DNA from: Orlajensenia leifsoniae
GTDB taxonomy: Bacteria > Actinomycetota > Actinomycetes > Actinomycetales > Microbacteriaceae
Direction: 5' to 3'
NCBI RefSeq assembly: GCF_004570845.1
Contig: NZ_SPQZ01000002.1
Coordinates: 682,001 to 746,000 of the forward strand
Length of the DNA: 64,000 nt
Below, in pieces: positions 48,643 through 57,939 of this stretch. The notes under the pieces are model-generated. The model made no database searches and was not told the origin of the DNA. It saw only the letters and a list, made by a program, of their open reading frames with translations. Every line of letters starts with the position of its first letter. The first letter of the stretch is position 1. The translations under genes were made by a program, and so were the position numbers.

Positions 48643-50855
48643 CACGCGACGACGCCGAGGTCGCCCTGGGCCTGCCCGAGCTCTCCCCCGAACTGCTGGC
48701 CACCCTCGCCACGGGCAGCCACTTCGACCCGCACTCGGTGCTCGGCCAGCACCTCGTCGACGCCGCCGGCGTTGGCGACCCCGTGACGGTCATCCGCGCC
48801 CTGCGGCCCCTCGCGGAGAGCGTGCACGCCGTGCTGCCCTCCGGCGCGCACATCGAGCTCGCTCACATCGGGCACGGCATCTGGCAGGGCGTCAGCGTGC
48901 TCGGCGTGCAGGACTACACGCTGGAGACCCGCTACGCCGACGGCGCCCATTGGATCGCCGACGACCCGTACCGCTATCTGCCGTCGATCGGCGAGCTCGA
49001 CCTGCACCTCATCGGCGAGGGCAGGCACGAGCGCCTCTGGGACGTGCTCGGCGCGCACTACCGCGAGCACCTCGGCGTGACCGCGGGCACGCGCGGCACG
49101 TCGTTCACGGTCTGGGCGCCGCGAGCCCGGGCCGTGCGCGTCATCGGCGACTTCAACGGCTGGGACGGCACCCAGCACTCGATGCGCAGCATGGGCGGGT
49201 CGGGAGTCTGGGAGATCTTCGTTCCCGAGCTGCACCCGGGCAGCGCCTACAAGTTCGAACTGCTCACCCAGGGCGGCGAGTGGGTGCGACGGGCCGACCC
49301 GATGGCCAGGTTCACCGAGGTTCCTCCGGCGACGGCATCCGTCATCGGGGAATCGAACTACACCTGGAACGACGGCGAGTGGATGACGCACCGCACCTCG
49401 CACGACGTGCACGACGACCCGATGAGCGTCTACGAGTTGCACTTCGGCTCCTGGCGCCCGGGGCTGAACTACCGCGACGCCGCCGACCAGCTCATCGAGT
49501 ACGTGAACGAGTTGGGCTTCACGCACGTCGAGTTCATGCCACTGGCCGAGCATCCCTTCGGCGGATCCTGGGGCTACCAGGTCACCGGCTACTACGCCGT
49601 CACCAGCCGGTACGGCCACCCCGACGACCTGCGCTACCTGATCGACCGGCTGCACCAGGCCGGCATCGGCGTGCTCATGGACTGGGTGCCCGGCCACTTC
49701 CCGAAGGACGAGTGGGCCCTGGCGAACTTCGACGGAGCGCCCCTGTACGAGCATCCCGACCCGCGCCGCGGCGAGCAGAAGGACTGGGGAACCCTGGTCT
49801 TCGACTTCGGCAACCGCCAGGTGCGCAACTTCCTCGTGGCGAACGCCCTGTTCTGGCTCGAGGAGTTCCACGTCGACGGCCTGCGCGTCGACGCCGTGGC
49901 CTCGATGCTCTACCTCGACTACTCGCGCAAGGAGGGCGAGTGGGAGCCGAACATCCAGGGAGGACGCGAGAACCTCGAGGCGATCTCGTTCCTGCAGGAG
50001 GCGACGGCCACGGCCTACAAGCGCAACCCCGGCGTCGTCATGATCGCCGAGGAATCGACCAGCTGGAAGGGCGTCACGGCGCCCACCTCCGCCGGCGGAC
50101 TCGGATTCGGCTTCAAGTGGAACATGGGCTGGATGCACGACTCGCTCCAGTACATCCAGGAGGACCCGATGTACCGGTCCTACCACCACAGCGAGATCAC
50201 GTTCTCGTTCCTCTACGCGTTCAGCGAGAACTTCATGCTGCCGATCAGCCACGACGAGGTCGTGCACGGCAAGGGCTCGCTGCTGGCCAAGATGCCGGGC
50301 GACCACTGGCAGAAGCTCGCCAACGTGCGCGCCTACCTCGCCTTCATGTGGGCCCACCCCGGCAAGCAGCTGCTCTTCATGGGCCAGGAGTTCGGCCAGC
50401 CGTCCGAGTGGAGCGAGGAGCGCGGACTCGACTGGTGGGTGCTCGACCAGCCCAGCCACCGCGGCCTCTTCGATCTCGTCGGCGCGCTCAACCGCGTGTA
50501 CCGGGAGAACCCGAGCCTGTGGGCTCTCGACAACGACTCGAGCGGCTTCGAGTGGATCGACGGCGGCGCTGCCGAGCAGAACGTCGTCTCGTTCCTCCGC
50601 AAGGACGGCAGCGGCGACGTGATCGCCTGCATCATGAACTTCGCCGGCAACCCGCACAGCGACTACCGCGTCGGCCTGCCGTTCGCCGGGCGCTGGGACG
50701 AGATCATGAACACGGATGCCGCAGCCTACGGCGGCTCCGGCGTCGGCAACCTGGGCGGCGTCGAGGCGACGGCGACGCCCTGGGCCGGGCGTCCGGCCTC
50801 GGCCGCGGTCACGCTGCCGCCGCTCGGGGGGCTCTGGCTGAAGCTGCAGCGGTAG
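48639..50855 (+). CDS. glgB: 1,4-alpha-glucan branching enzyme GlgB
   Basis: A 738-residue GH13 branching enzyme that adds alpha-1,6 branches to glycogen. Two N-terminal carbohydrate-binding modules (about residues 1-215, with FTVWAPRARAVRVIGDFNGWDG) precede the barrel. Catalytic regions are MDWVPGHFPKDEWAL, GLRVDAVASMLYLDYSRK (nucleophile Asp, about residue 418), MIAEESTSWKGV (acid/base Glu) and LPISHDEVVHGKGSLL. Coupled to glgE through a 4-base overlap (ATGA), it makes the branched product of the same pathway. Confidence 0.97.
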
Positions 50856-50862
50856 CCCGTCA

Positions 50863-50963
50863 CCCGCTCGCCGAGGCAGCGACGAAGTCGCCGCTTCCCG
50901 CTCGCCGAGGCAGCGACGAAGTCGCCGCTTCCGCTCGCCGAGGCAGCGACGAAGTCGCCGCCG
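50863..50963. repeat. Three direct repeats of a 33-34-bp unit after glgB
   Basis: Units at 50863-50896, 50897-50930 and 50931-50963 each read (C)CCGCTCGCCGAGGCAGCGA followed by CGAAGTCGCCGC. Units 1 and 2 are identical; unit 3 lacks one C at the start and ends CCG instead of CTT. The unit resembles the outer arm of the palindromic repeats, so the array may be multiplied left arms of copy D. Confidence 0.9.
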
Positions 50964-50988
50964 AGGTGGAGGGAGGCGGCGCGCTCCG

Positions 50989-51040
50989 GTGGCTTCGGCG
51001 CGCTTCGGCCGCGGACTTCGTCCGGGCCTCAGCGACCGGA
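50989..51040. repeat. Intergenic palindromic repeat, copy D (right arm only)
   Basis: GCTTCGGCCGCGGACTTCGT followed by CCGGGCCTCAGCGA closely matches the right arm of copy C at 43908-43946. No intact left arm is adjacent, but the triple 34-bp repeats upstream look like diverged left arms. It lies in the convergent gap between glgB and the thioredoxin/TPR gene. Confidence 0.75.
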
Positions 51041-51060
51041 AGGTTCCGGTTCGGGGCGCG

Positions 51061-52026
51061 TCAGTACAGCAGCGCCGTCAACCGACGACGAGCCGGCGCC
51101 ACCCGCGGGTCGTCGAGGCCGACGACCTCGAAGAGCTCCAGCAGGCGCTCGCGCACCAGGTTCTTGCCCGCGGCATCCAGCTTCGGGAACACCGTGAGCA
51201 GACGATCGAAGGCGTCCTCGATGTGTCCGCCGGACAGGTCGAGGTCGGCGACGTCGAGCTGAGCGTCCAGATCGTCGGGTGCGGCTGCGGCGCCGTTGCG
51301 GATCTGGTCGATGGTCTTGCCCTGCAGGCGGAACAGCAGGCTCACCTGGGCGAGACCGGCGACGGCCTCCCTGTCGGCGGGGTTCTGGGCGATCGCCGTC
51401 TTGTAGTGGCCGATCGCGGCCGGGTAGTCGCCGTCCTCGATGGCGGCGTAGGCCTCGGCGTGGTGGGGTGGCAGCGGCTTCTCGACGGGTTCCGGGGTCT
51501 CGGTTGCGGCATCCGCGTCGAGAGCAGTCGCGGTGCCCGTGACACCGTTCTGGGCGGCCAACTGCAGCACCTGTTCGAGAACGCCGCGCGCCTGCTCCTC
51601 GGGAACGACACCGGCGAACAGCGGAACGGGCTGGCCCGACACGATGGCGGCGGTGGTCGGTACAGACTCCACCCGGAACGCCTGGGCGAGCTGAGGGTTC
51701 GCCTCGGCCTGCACCGTGGTCAACACGAAGCGCCCGCCGAAGCTGCGCACGAGCTTCTGCAGAACGGCGGTGAACGCCACCGACTCCTCTGCCCAGTCGG
51801 CGGCGAGGTCGACGATCACGGGAACGTGCTGCGAGAGCTCGAGCACCTCGCCGAAGTTCTCGTCGGTGCCGGTGAGCACGAGGCTCGGCACCTGCACCGC
51901 TGCGCCGGCGGCGGGAGCTCCGCCACCCGCCGCGGCCCCGGGCGCGCCCGGCTGCGGCCGGTTCGCGAGAGAGGACAGGTCGACGGCGCCGCTCAGGCGG
52001 GACGGCACGGGGGGCAGGTTGGTCAC
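51061..52026 (-). CDS. Thioredoxin-fold/TPR chaperone-like protein (CnoX/YbbN type)
   Basis: A 321-residue co-chaperone-like protein. An Ala/Gly/Pro-rich N-terminus (residues 1-45) is followed by a thioredoxin fold (VPVIVDLAADWAEESVAFTAVLQKLV) whose active-site position reads ADWAEESV, without the CxxC pair, so it is not a redox enzyme. The C-terminal half has TPR-like helices (AYAAIEDGDYPAAIGHYKTAIAQNPADREAVAGLAQV). Bacterial relatives protect proteins under stress. The GTG at 52026 has GGAGG just upstream and overlaps the preceding gene's stop by 4 bases (GTGA). Confidence 0.9.
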   Translation of the reverse strand: MTNLPPVPSRLSGAVDLSSLANRPQPGAPGAAAGGGAPAAGAAVQVPSLVLTGTDENFGEVLELSQHVPVIVDLAADWAEESVAFTAVLQKLVRSFGGRFVLTTVQAEANPQLAQAFRVESVPTTAAIVSGQPVPLFAGVVPEEQARGVLEQVLQLAAQNGVTGTATALDADAATETPEPVEKPLPPHHAEAYAAIEDGDYPAAIGHYKTAIAQNPADREAVAGLAQVSLLFRLQGKTIDQIRNGAAAAPDDLDAQLDVADLDLSGGHIEDAFDRLLTVFPKLDAAGKNLVRERLLELFEVVGLDDPRVAPARRRLTALLY

Positions 52027-53942
52027 GGTACCTCCGAGGCAGAGATGAGTCCCTGCGAGAACCCGAGGAGCTTGATCTTCTCGGATGATCCCGCAGGAGG
52101 AACGTAGAACAGGATCTGGTCGCCGTAGGTCTGGGTGACGCCCTTGGCGGAGTTCTCGACACCCGAGTAGGCCTTGGCCGCGTTCTGCGGCGATACCGTG
52201 CCGCCATCCGTCGGCTTCACGGTCTCGGTCTCGTTGATGTTGGCCGTGACCACGGCACCGGAGTCGTTTGTCGCGAGGGCGATGGTCATCCCTTCGCCGA
52301 CGGAGTTGGTGAAGTCGATCGCGGCAGTCGCCGGAAGGGCCGCACGGCGCTCCTCCTTCGTGGCGACGCCGACCTGGGCGATCAGCGGATCGTTCTCGGT
52401 GTCGAAGAGGGGGTAGTACTGGCTCTTGTCGCCTTGCAGGAGGATGTCTGCGTAGGCGGAGGCCACCTGGTCGGGCGGAAGCAGCAGGAACTCGGAGTCT
52501 GGCGCGACGATCGGCGAACCGATCACTGCTGGAGCCAGCCCGGGTACGGTGGCGTCGGCCGTGAGCGAGACCGCGTAGCGCACGAGGTAGTTCTTCCGCG
52601 GCGACTCCTGGGTCATGACCAAGGCCGTCGGCTTGGTGGTCGGGTCCTCCTGGTTCTGGATGACCGTCATCACCACGCGGGGCCAGGAGTCCGTCTGCTG
52701 TGGGGCCGTCACCACGACTGGGGCCGCGGGGATCGCGTCGGGCGCCGCGTAGTCGGGAAGAGTGGCACGCACCTTGTAGTTGGCCTCGCGCAGCTGGAGG
52801 GCCGGACCGGTGAAGCGGGTCTTGATCGCGTCGACGTCGAGCGCCTTGTCGGCGTCGCCGGCCAGGACGGCGATCTTGCGCACGATGCGCTCGAGCTGCG
52901 GCACAGTCACGGCGGGAGGCTTGATGTCCTCGTCTGCGACGGGTGCGGGGGTCGAGTCGGCCGTGGCCGTGGCGGATGCGGAGATCGTCGGCTCGGGCCC
53001 GAAGGTTGGCCAGTAGTCCGATGAGCATCCGCTGAGGGCCAGCCCGCCGATCAGCAGCACGGGCAGCACCGCGATGCGCGGCGCTCGTCCGATGGCGCGG
53101 CGACCGCCACCGTTGCCGGTGACCTCCTTGATGGTCTTCGGCTTCGGCGCGCGGGGCAGTTTCGGCATCCGTGGCCCCTTCGGCATGTTGCGTCGCGGTC
53201 GACGCGAGCGGCGCAGGTGCAGCAGCGCCAACAGGTAGCTCACCAGGCCGACCAGAAGCAACACCAGCCCGCCGACGATGAGAGGCCCGGCCCACGGGGT
53301 GGAGTTGTCGAGGGGCCAGGTGATGCTGATCTTCGACGGCGCCGGCTCGGCACCGTCACCGGCGACGAGCAGCGAGTATCCCTCGGGGATGCTGAGGGTG
53401 GCACTGACGCTGCCCGTTCCGGAGTACTCCTCGAGCCAGAGGTCGCTGCCGGCGGGGTTGGCGGTCGGGTCGGCCTTCGATGCCGCATCCGCCGTCGCGT
53501 CGGCCGCTGCATCGTCGGTTGCTGCGGGAGGAGCCGGCGTGGCCGGGGCGGTGGCACCGGGGGTCGGCGTGCCCGTCGGCGTCGATGTCGGGGTGGGCGT
53601 CGGCGTGGGTGTCTCCGTCGACGCCGGCGGCTTCGTCGTCAGCTCGTTCGTCTTCTGGTCGAAGCGCACGGTCTCGAATGACTCGTCTCCGATCCAGGCC
53701 GTCACGTCGGCTTCCCGGCCGAGGGCCATCATGACCGGTCCGGATCCCGCGACCTTCACGGTCTGGGCTCCGGGATGCGCCAGCAGGGCGCTCGCATCGA
53801 TGACCGAGTACGGGTCGCCGTCCTGCGTCGTGACGGCGAGCTCGATGCTCGACGGTTCGAGCAGCACGGTGCGCTGGGCGATGCCGAACGCGATCATCAC
53901 TGCCGCGACGAAGAACGCCGCAATGGCTAGAACGAATCGCAC
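52023..53942 (-). CDS. Large three-segment membrane protein with internal lipobox-like site
   Basis: A 639-residue protein of unknown function that appears conserved in this family of bacteria. An N-terminal helix (residues 2-22, RFVLAIAAFFVAAVMIAFG) precedes an extracytoplasmic domain, a Thr/Pro-repeat linker (TPTPTPTPTSTPTG, about residues 111-128) and a second helix (about 219-243). A very basic cytoplasmic loop (LRRSRRPRRNMPKGPRMPKL) follows, then a third helix ending in LALSGC (Cys306), then a large C-terminal domain. The last part looks like a lipoprotein fused behind a membrane protein. GTG 53942 has GGAGAG upstream. Coupled to the next gene. Confidence 0.85.
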   Translation of the reverse strand: MRFVLAIAAFFVAAVMIAFGIAQRTVLLEPSSIELAVTTQDGDPYSVIDASALLAHPGAQTVKVAGSGPVMMALGREADVTAWIGDESFETVRFDQKTNELTTKPPASTETPTPTPTPTSTPTGTPTPGATAPATPAPPAATDDAAADATADAASKADPTANPAGSDLWLEEYSGTGSVSATLSIPEGYSLLVAGDGAEPAPSKISITWPLDNSTPWAGPLIVGGLVLLLVGLVSYLLALLHLRRSRRPRRNMPKGPRMPKLPRAPKPKTIKEVTGNGGGRRAIGRAPRIAVLPVLLIGGLALSGCSSDYWPTFGPEPTISASATATADSTPAPVADEDIKPPAVTVPQLERIVRKIAVLAGDADKALDVDAIKTRFTGPALQLREANYKVRATLPDYAAPDAIPAAPVVVTAPQQTDSWPRVVMTVIQNQEDPTTKPTALVMTQESPRKNYLVRYAVSLTADATVPGLAPAVIGSPIVAPDSEFLLLPPDQVASAYADILLQGDKSQYYPLFDTENDPLIAQVGVATKEERRAALPATAAIDFTNSVGEGMTIALATNDSGAVVTANINETETVKPTDGGTVSPQNAAKAYSGVENSAKGVTQTYGDQILFYVPPAGSSEKIKLLGFSQGLISASEVP

Positions 53943-54068
53943 GTAAGAACTCTCCTCGTGTGCCGGATGCACAGACCCCTCAGACTAACCGATGCGCTCC
54001 TGAGAGTCGCCTCAGCCCTCCCCACCTGCCCCGGATGGGGTCGTATGCGATGGGGTGCCGACACCCAC

Positions 54069-54074
54069 TAAAAT
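54069..54074 (+). promoter_or_regulatory. -10 box TAAAAT for the DivIVA/Scy-like gene
   Basis: TAAAAT lies 53 bases before the TTG start at 54128, leaving a leader of about 45 bases that contains the ribosome-binding site. No clear -35 is visible. Confidence 0.5.
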
Positions 54075-54127
54075 CATGAGCGGCGTGCATGCTCTCCCCC
54101 GGCTGCCGCATCGACAAGGAGTATCAA

Positions 54128-55741
54128 TTGGCCACCGACGAGACAGAGTTCACCCAGGTCTTCCGCGGATACGACCGTGACGAGGTCGACAAGGTCATCC
54201 AGGGACTCCGCCGCGACGTCATCACGTCGAACAACCACGCCACAGAGGCCGCCAAGGACATCAAGCGCCTCAATGCCCGCATCGACGAGCTGAGCGCAGA
54301 ACTCGAAGAGGTCGGAAGCCCGACGTTCTCCGGACTCGGCACCAAGCTGGAGAACACGCTCCGAGTCGCCGAGGAGCAGTCCACCCGGCTCATCGCCCAG
54401 GCCGACATCGATGCCGAGAAGCTCCGCAGCTCCGCATCGGGCGAGGTCGAGAAGATCCGCACCCAGGCCAACGACCAGGCCGAGCGCGTGCTCAACGACG
54501 CCCGCGGCAAGGCAGCACGCATCCTCGACGATGCCCGCATCGAGGCCGACGACGTCGTCACGCGCGCCAAGGAGCAGCAGGAGCTGTTGACCCAGGATGC
54601 CGCCCGCGACGCATCCGCCATCCGTGGAGCCATCGCCACCGAGGCCGCAGAGCTCCGCGCCACCGCCAAGCGCGAGACCGCCGCCATACGCGCCGAGGCC
54701 GAGCACGAGGCCGCCGAGATCCGCGTCGTGGCCAACCGTGAGGCATCCGAGGCCCGCGAGGCCGCAGCAGGTCTCGCCCAGGAAACCGAGCAGACCCGCG
54801 CCGAGGTCGCCCTCGAACTCGACCAGGCCCGCGCGACGCTCGCCCGCGAGACCGAGCAGGCACGCATCGACCTCGCCCGCGAGACCGAGCAGGCACGACT
54901 CGACCTCGAGCGCGAGAGCGCCGAGGCTCGTCAGGCCATCGACGCCGAGATCGCCGAGGCCCGCACCGCCCTCGACCACGAGCTCACCCAGCAGCGCACC
55001 GACCTGCAGCGCGAGATCGACGCGACGCGCGCCGACCTCGCGCTGGAGCGCGAGCAGGCCAAGACCGACCTGGGCCGGGAGTCCGAGGCTGCGAAGCAGC
55101 GACTCGAGCACGAACTGGCGCGCCTCCGCGCCCGCCACGACGCCGACGTCGAGCAGTCCCGCGCCGACCTCGCACTCGAGCACGAGCAGGCCAAGGCCGA
55201 CTTCGAGGCCGACGCCGAGCAGGCCCGCATCGACCTCGAGAACCAGCTCTCCGCCATGCGCAAGAAGGCAGACCACGAGGTCGGCAAGCTCCGCCGGGAG
55301 ACCGAGCAGGCCCGCATCGACCTCGACGTCGAGCTCAAGGCCCGCCGCGACGAAGCCGAGCAGGAGCACCTCGCCCGCCACCAGGAGGCCGTCTCGCAGA
55401 CGCAGAAGTTCCTCGACGACGCCAACGCCCAGCTCGCCGAGGCGATCGCGCGCACGAAGGAGAACCGCGCGGAGGCCGACCGCCTCGACACCGAGGCCAA
55501 GGCCGAGTCGCGTGCCCTCGTCTCGCAGGCCGAGTCCGACGCGGCCGACGCGATCAGCGAGGCGGAGGCCCGTGCCAAGGCGGCCATCTCCGAGGCCGAC
55601 GAGCGCACCCGCGCCCTCGTGTCCGACGCCGAGGACCGCCTCTCGCAGATCCGGATCGAGCGCGACGCCGTCGCGGGCTACTTCGAGAGCCTGCGGAGCG
55701 TGCTCAAGCAGGCCGAGCAGGTTCGGGCCGACGGCGAGTAG
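54128..55741 (+). CDS. DivIVA-domain long coiled-coil protein (Scy/FilP-like) with hendecad repeats
   Basis: A 537-residue, almost wholly helical protein. A DivIVA-like N-terminus (FTQVFRGYDRDEVDKVIQGLRRDV, residues 7-30) leads to a long Ala/Glu/Arg-rich coiled coil. From residues 217 to 381 it is built from fifteen consecutive 11-residue units such as ARETEQARIDL and ALEREQAKTDL. The hendecad pattern recalls Streptomyces Scy and FilP, which organise polar growth. The TTG start at 54128 is preceded by AAGGAG with 7-base spacing; the in-frame ATG 39 bases upstream lies beyond it. Probably a cytoskeletal or polarity scaffold; partner unknown. Confidence 0.88.
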   Translation: MATDETEFTQVFRGYDRDEVDKVIQGLRRDVITSNNHATEAAKDIKRLNARIDELSAELEEVGSPTFSGLGTKLENTLRVAEEQSTRLIAQADIDAEKLRSSASGEVEKIRTQANDQAERVLNDARGKAARILDDARIEADDVVTRAKEQQELLTQDAARDASAIRGAIATEAAELRATAKRETAAIRAEAEHEAAEIRVVANREASEAREAAAGLAQETEQTRAEVALELDQARATLARETEQARIDLARETEQARLDLERESAEARQAIDAEIAEARTALDHELTQQRTDLQREIDATRADLALEREQAKTDLGRESEAAKQRLEHELARLRARHDADVEQSRADLALEHEQAKADFEADAEQARIDLENQLSAMRKKADHEVGKLRRETEQARIDLDVELKARRDEAEQEHLARHQEAVSQTQKFLDDANAQLAEAIARTKENRAEADRLDTEAKAESRALVSQAESDAADAISEAEARAKAAISEADERTRALVSDAEDRLSQIRIERDAVAGYFESLRSVLKQAEQVRADGE

Positions 55742-55768
55742 CCGCAGCAGAGCCGGAATCCGACCTCA

Positions 55769-56833
55769 GTGAAGATCCACAACGCGTTCAGGCTCGGCCT
55801 GATCGGGACACTCGGCGTGGGCCTCGGCCTGCTCATCCTCTTCTCGGTGGTGCAGCTGTCCACGATCCTCACCTACGTCGGCGCCGCGCTGTTCCTCGCG
55901 CTCGGCCTCGACCCGGTCGTCTCGTGGCTCGAGTCCAAGCGGTGGCCGCGCTGGTCGGCCATCCTCGTGGTGCTCGTCGGCGTGCTCGGCCTCGTGGCCG
56001 GCCTCGTGGTCCTGGTCGTGCCGATCATCGTGTCGGAGACCTCGAAGTTCATCTCGCAGATCCCGTCGATCGTCGAGCGGGTGGCGAGCCCCGACTTCAT
56101 CGACCAGCTGCAGGACCAGTTCCCCGCCTTCGACGTGCCGCTCATCGCCGACAGCATCACCAAGTCGATCAACGACTTCGTGGCCGATCCGACCAAGGTC
56201 GGCGATCTCGCCGGCGGGGTGCTGGCCATCGGCATCGGCATCGGCGCCGGGCTCTTCGCCGTCATCATCGTGCTCATCCTGACCTTGTACTTCACGGCGT
56301 CGCTCGGATCGATCAAGCGGGCGACCTACCAGCTGGTCCCGGCCTCGAAGCGCGAACGGTTCTCGGATCTGACCGAGCAGATCACGGCATCCGTCGGCCG
56401 CTTCGTCGTGGGCCAGGTGAGCCTCGGTCTCATCAACGGAGTGCTGAGCTTCATCTTCCTGTCGATCATCCGGGCACCGTTCCCAGCAGTGCTCGCCTTC
56501 ATCGCGTTCTTCCTGTCGATCATTCCGCTGGTGGGAACGATCTCGGGCTCGGTCATCATCGTGCTGGTCTGCCTCATCCCCGGTCTGGGTTCGCCATTGA
56601 CCGCCCTCGTGGCCGCGATCTACTACATCGTGTACATGCAGGTCGAGGCATACATCCTGAGCCCGCGCATCATGAGCCGCGCGGTCTCGGTGCCCGGCTC
56701 CGTCGTCGTGATCGCCGCCCTCGCCGGAGGCGCGCTCCTCGGCATCCTCGGAGCGCTCATCGCGATCCCCGTCGCCGCGTCGATCCTCCTGATCATCAAG
56801 CAGGTCGTGATCCCCCGCCAGAACGAGCTCTAG
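55769..56833 (+). CDS. AI-2E family transporter (putative permease)
   Basis: A 354-residue membrane permease of the AI-2E/PerM family with about seven to eight hydrophobic segments. The N-terminal LGLIGTLGVGLGLLILFSVVQLS, a periplasmic loop (residues about 90-145) and the C-terminal SPRIMSRAVSVPGSVVVIAALAGGALLGILGALIAIPVAASI are typical. Members transport small molecules or ions; the substrate is not predictable. The GTG at 55769 is 27 bases after the coiled-coil gene, so the two may share a transcript. Confidence 0.88.
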   Translation: MKIHNAFRLGLIGTLGVGLGLLILFSVVQLSTILTYVGAALFLALGLDPVVSWLESKRWPRWSAILVVLVGVLGLVAGLVVLVVPIIVSETSKFISQIPSIVERVASPDFIDQLQDQFPAFDVPLIADSITKSINDFVADPTKVGDLAGGVLAIGIGIGAGLFAVIIVLILTLYFTASLGSIKRATYQLVPASKRERFSDLTEQITASVGRFVVGQVSLGLINGVLSFIFLSIIRAPFPAVLAFIAFFLSIIPLVGTISGSVIIVLVCLIPGLGSPLTALVAAIYYIVYMQVEAYILSPRIMSRAVSVPGSVVVIAALAGGALLGILGALIAIPVAASILLIIKQVVIPRQNEL

Positions 56834-56855
56834 GCATCGGTCTGCGGCGCTCCAG

Positions 56856-57617
56856 TCAGTCGGCCGGCCAGCGGGTCGGCAGTGGTAGGGCGGCCGGGTT
56901 CACGACGCGCACGATCTCGTCGAGAACCCGCCGGGTCTGCGTCTCCCCCACCCAGAGGTGCTTGGCGTCGTCGACCGCGATGACCTCGGCATCCGGGACC
57001 GCTGCGAACTTCTCGAACGCCTCAGCGGGCTTGAGGAAGTCGTCGTGCTCGGGAATGAGTGCGACCAGCGGATGCCCGCTCCCGGCCCACCGGGCCAGCT
57101 CGTCGGGGCTGGTGCGGCGCAGCGGCGGGGACAGCAGGATGATGCCGTCGATCGGGTGCTCCAGCCCGTGCTTCAGGGCGAGTTCGGTTCCGAACGACCA
57201 GCCCACGAGCCACGGATGCGGCAGCCCGCGCTCGGCCACGAAGTCCATGGCCGCTGCAACGTCCTCGCTCTCGGTCACGCCATCGCCGAAGGCGCCGTCG
57301 CTCGTCCCCCTGGGCGACGTCGTCCCGCGGGTGTTGAAGCGGAGCACGGCGAGGTCGGCCAGTGCCGGCAGTCGTCCGGCCGCCTTCCGCAGGATGTGCG
57401 AGTCCATGAAACCGCCGTGGGTGGGCAGCGGATGCAGCGTCACGAGCGTCGCCACCGGCGGCCGGTCGGCGGGCAGAGCGAGCTCTCCGACGAGCGTCAA
57501 CCCGTCGCTCGTGCGCAGCTCGATGTCCTCTCGGACGGCCGGGAGGTCGATGCCTCCGCGGATCTCCTGCGTGGCCGTGTCGGTCAACGGATCCTCATCT
57601 CGTGCGGCATCCGTCAC
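56856..57617 (-). CDS. Alpha/beta-hydrolase
   Basis: A 253-residue alpha/beta-hydrolase. The fold begins LRTSDGLTLVGELALP; the oxyanion strand follows as VTLHPLPTHGGFMDS and the nucleophile elbow is GWSFGTELALKHG (Ser in G-x-S-x-G). The His is in DDAKHLWVGET near the end, after an Asp-bearing loop (IPEHDDFLKP). It is similar to the KANL3/Tex30-like or dienelactone-hydrolase-type serine hydrolases. GTG 57617 overlaps the upstream zinc-ribbon gene's stop by 4 bases (GTGA), so they are coupled. Confidence 0.88.
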   Translation of the reverse strand: MTDAARDEDPLTDTATQEIRGGIDLPAVREDIELRTSDGLTLVGELALPADRPPVATLVTLHPLPTHGGFMDSHILRKAAGRLPALADLAVLRFNTRGTTSPRGTSDGAFGDGVTESEDVAAAMDFVAERGLPHPWLVGWSFGTELALKHGLEHPIDGIILLSPPLRRTSPDELARWAGSGHPLVALIPEHDDFLKPAEAFEKFAAVPDAEVIAVDDAKHLWVGETQTRRVLDEIVRVVNPAALPLPTRWPAD

Positions 57618-57916
57618 CGGATGCGCCAGCAGTGGTTGTGCCAGTGGCGACGATCGGCCAATGCGGCGGCATCGCCGAGCAGGGCGTCGGCGCGCCAGGC
57701 CACGACGTGGGCGATGCCCGGGTCGATTGCCAGGGAGCATCCGGGGCACACGTAGCTCTTGACGGCCTGCAGGCTCGACACGGGCTGCACGTTCCAGCTG
57801 CCGTCGCGCTTCGCCTCGGTGCGACGCCATCCGGCCATGAGGCGGGTCAGGTCGTCGTCGGGCTCGTCGCCGCCCCGGCCGCGCCCGCGCTGCGGCGGAC
57901 GGTTGGATCGGGGCAT
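57614..57916 (-). CDS. Small zinc-ribbon-like protein, 100 aa
   Basis: A 100-residue cytosolic protein with an N-terminal Arg/Gly/Asp-rich stretch and a Cys/His cluster: CPGCSLAIDPGIAHVVAW and RRHWHNHCWRIR provide C-x2-C and H-x2-H-C ligands for a zinc site. Homologues in actinobacteria are frequently labelled ATP/GTP-binding protein, but I see no nucleotide motif. The ATG has TAGACT 6 bases upstream (minus strand) and the gene overlaps the hydrolase by 4 bases. Confidence 0.82.
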   Translation of the reverse strand: MPRSNRPPQRGRGRGGDEPDDDLTRLMAGWRRTEAKRDGSWNVQPVSSLQAVKSYVCPGCSLAIDPGIAHVVAWRADALLGDAAALADRRHWHNHCWRIR

Positions 57917-57922
57917 GGGTCC

Positions 57923-57928
57923 AGTCTA
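57923..57928 (-). promoter_or_regulatory. Leaderless-type -10 box TAGACT
   Basis: TAGACT (minus strand) ends 6 bases before the ATG at 57916, directly after the stop of the transglycosylase-like gene. Confidence 0.6.
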
Positions 57929-57939
57929 AGCGCGGCGGC

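Noticed and set aside
50863-50963. CRISPR array
   Set aside because: The repeats are directly adjacent with no spacers of unique sequence, and no cas genes are nearby.
51061-52026. Active thioredoxin
   Set aside because: The active-site position reads ADWAEESV without cysteines, so it is kept only as a thioredoxin-fold co-chaperone-like protein.
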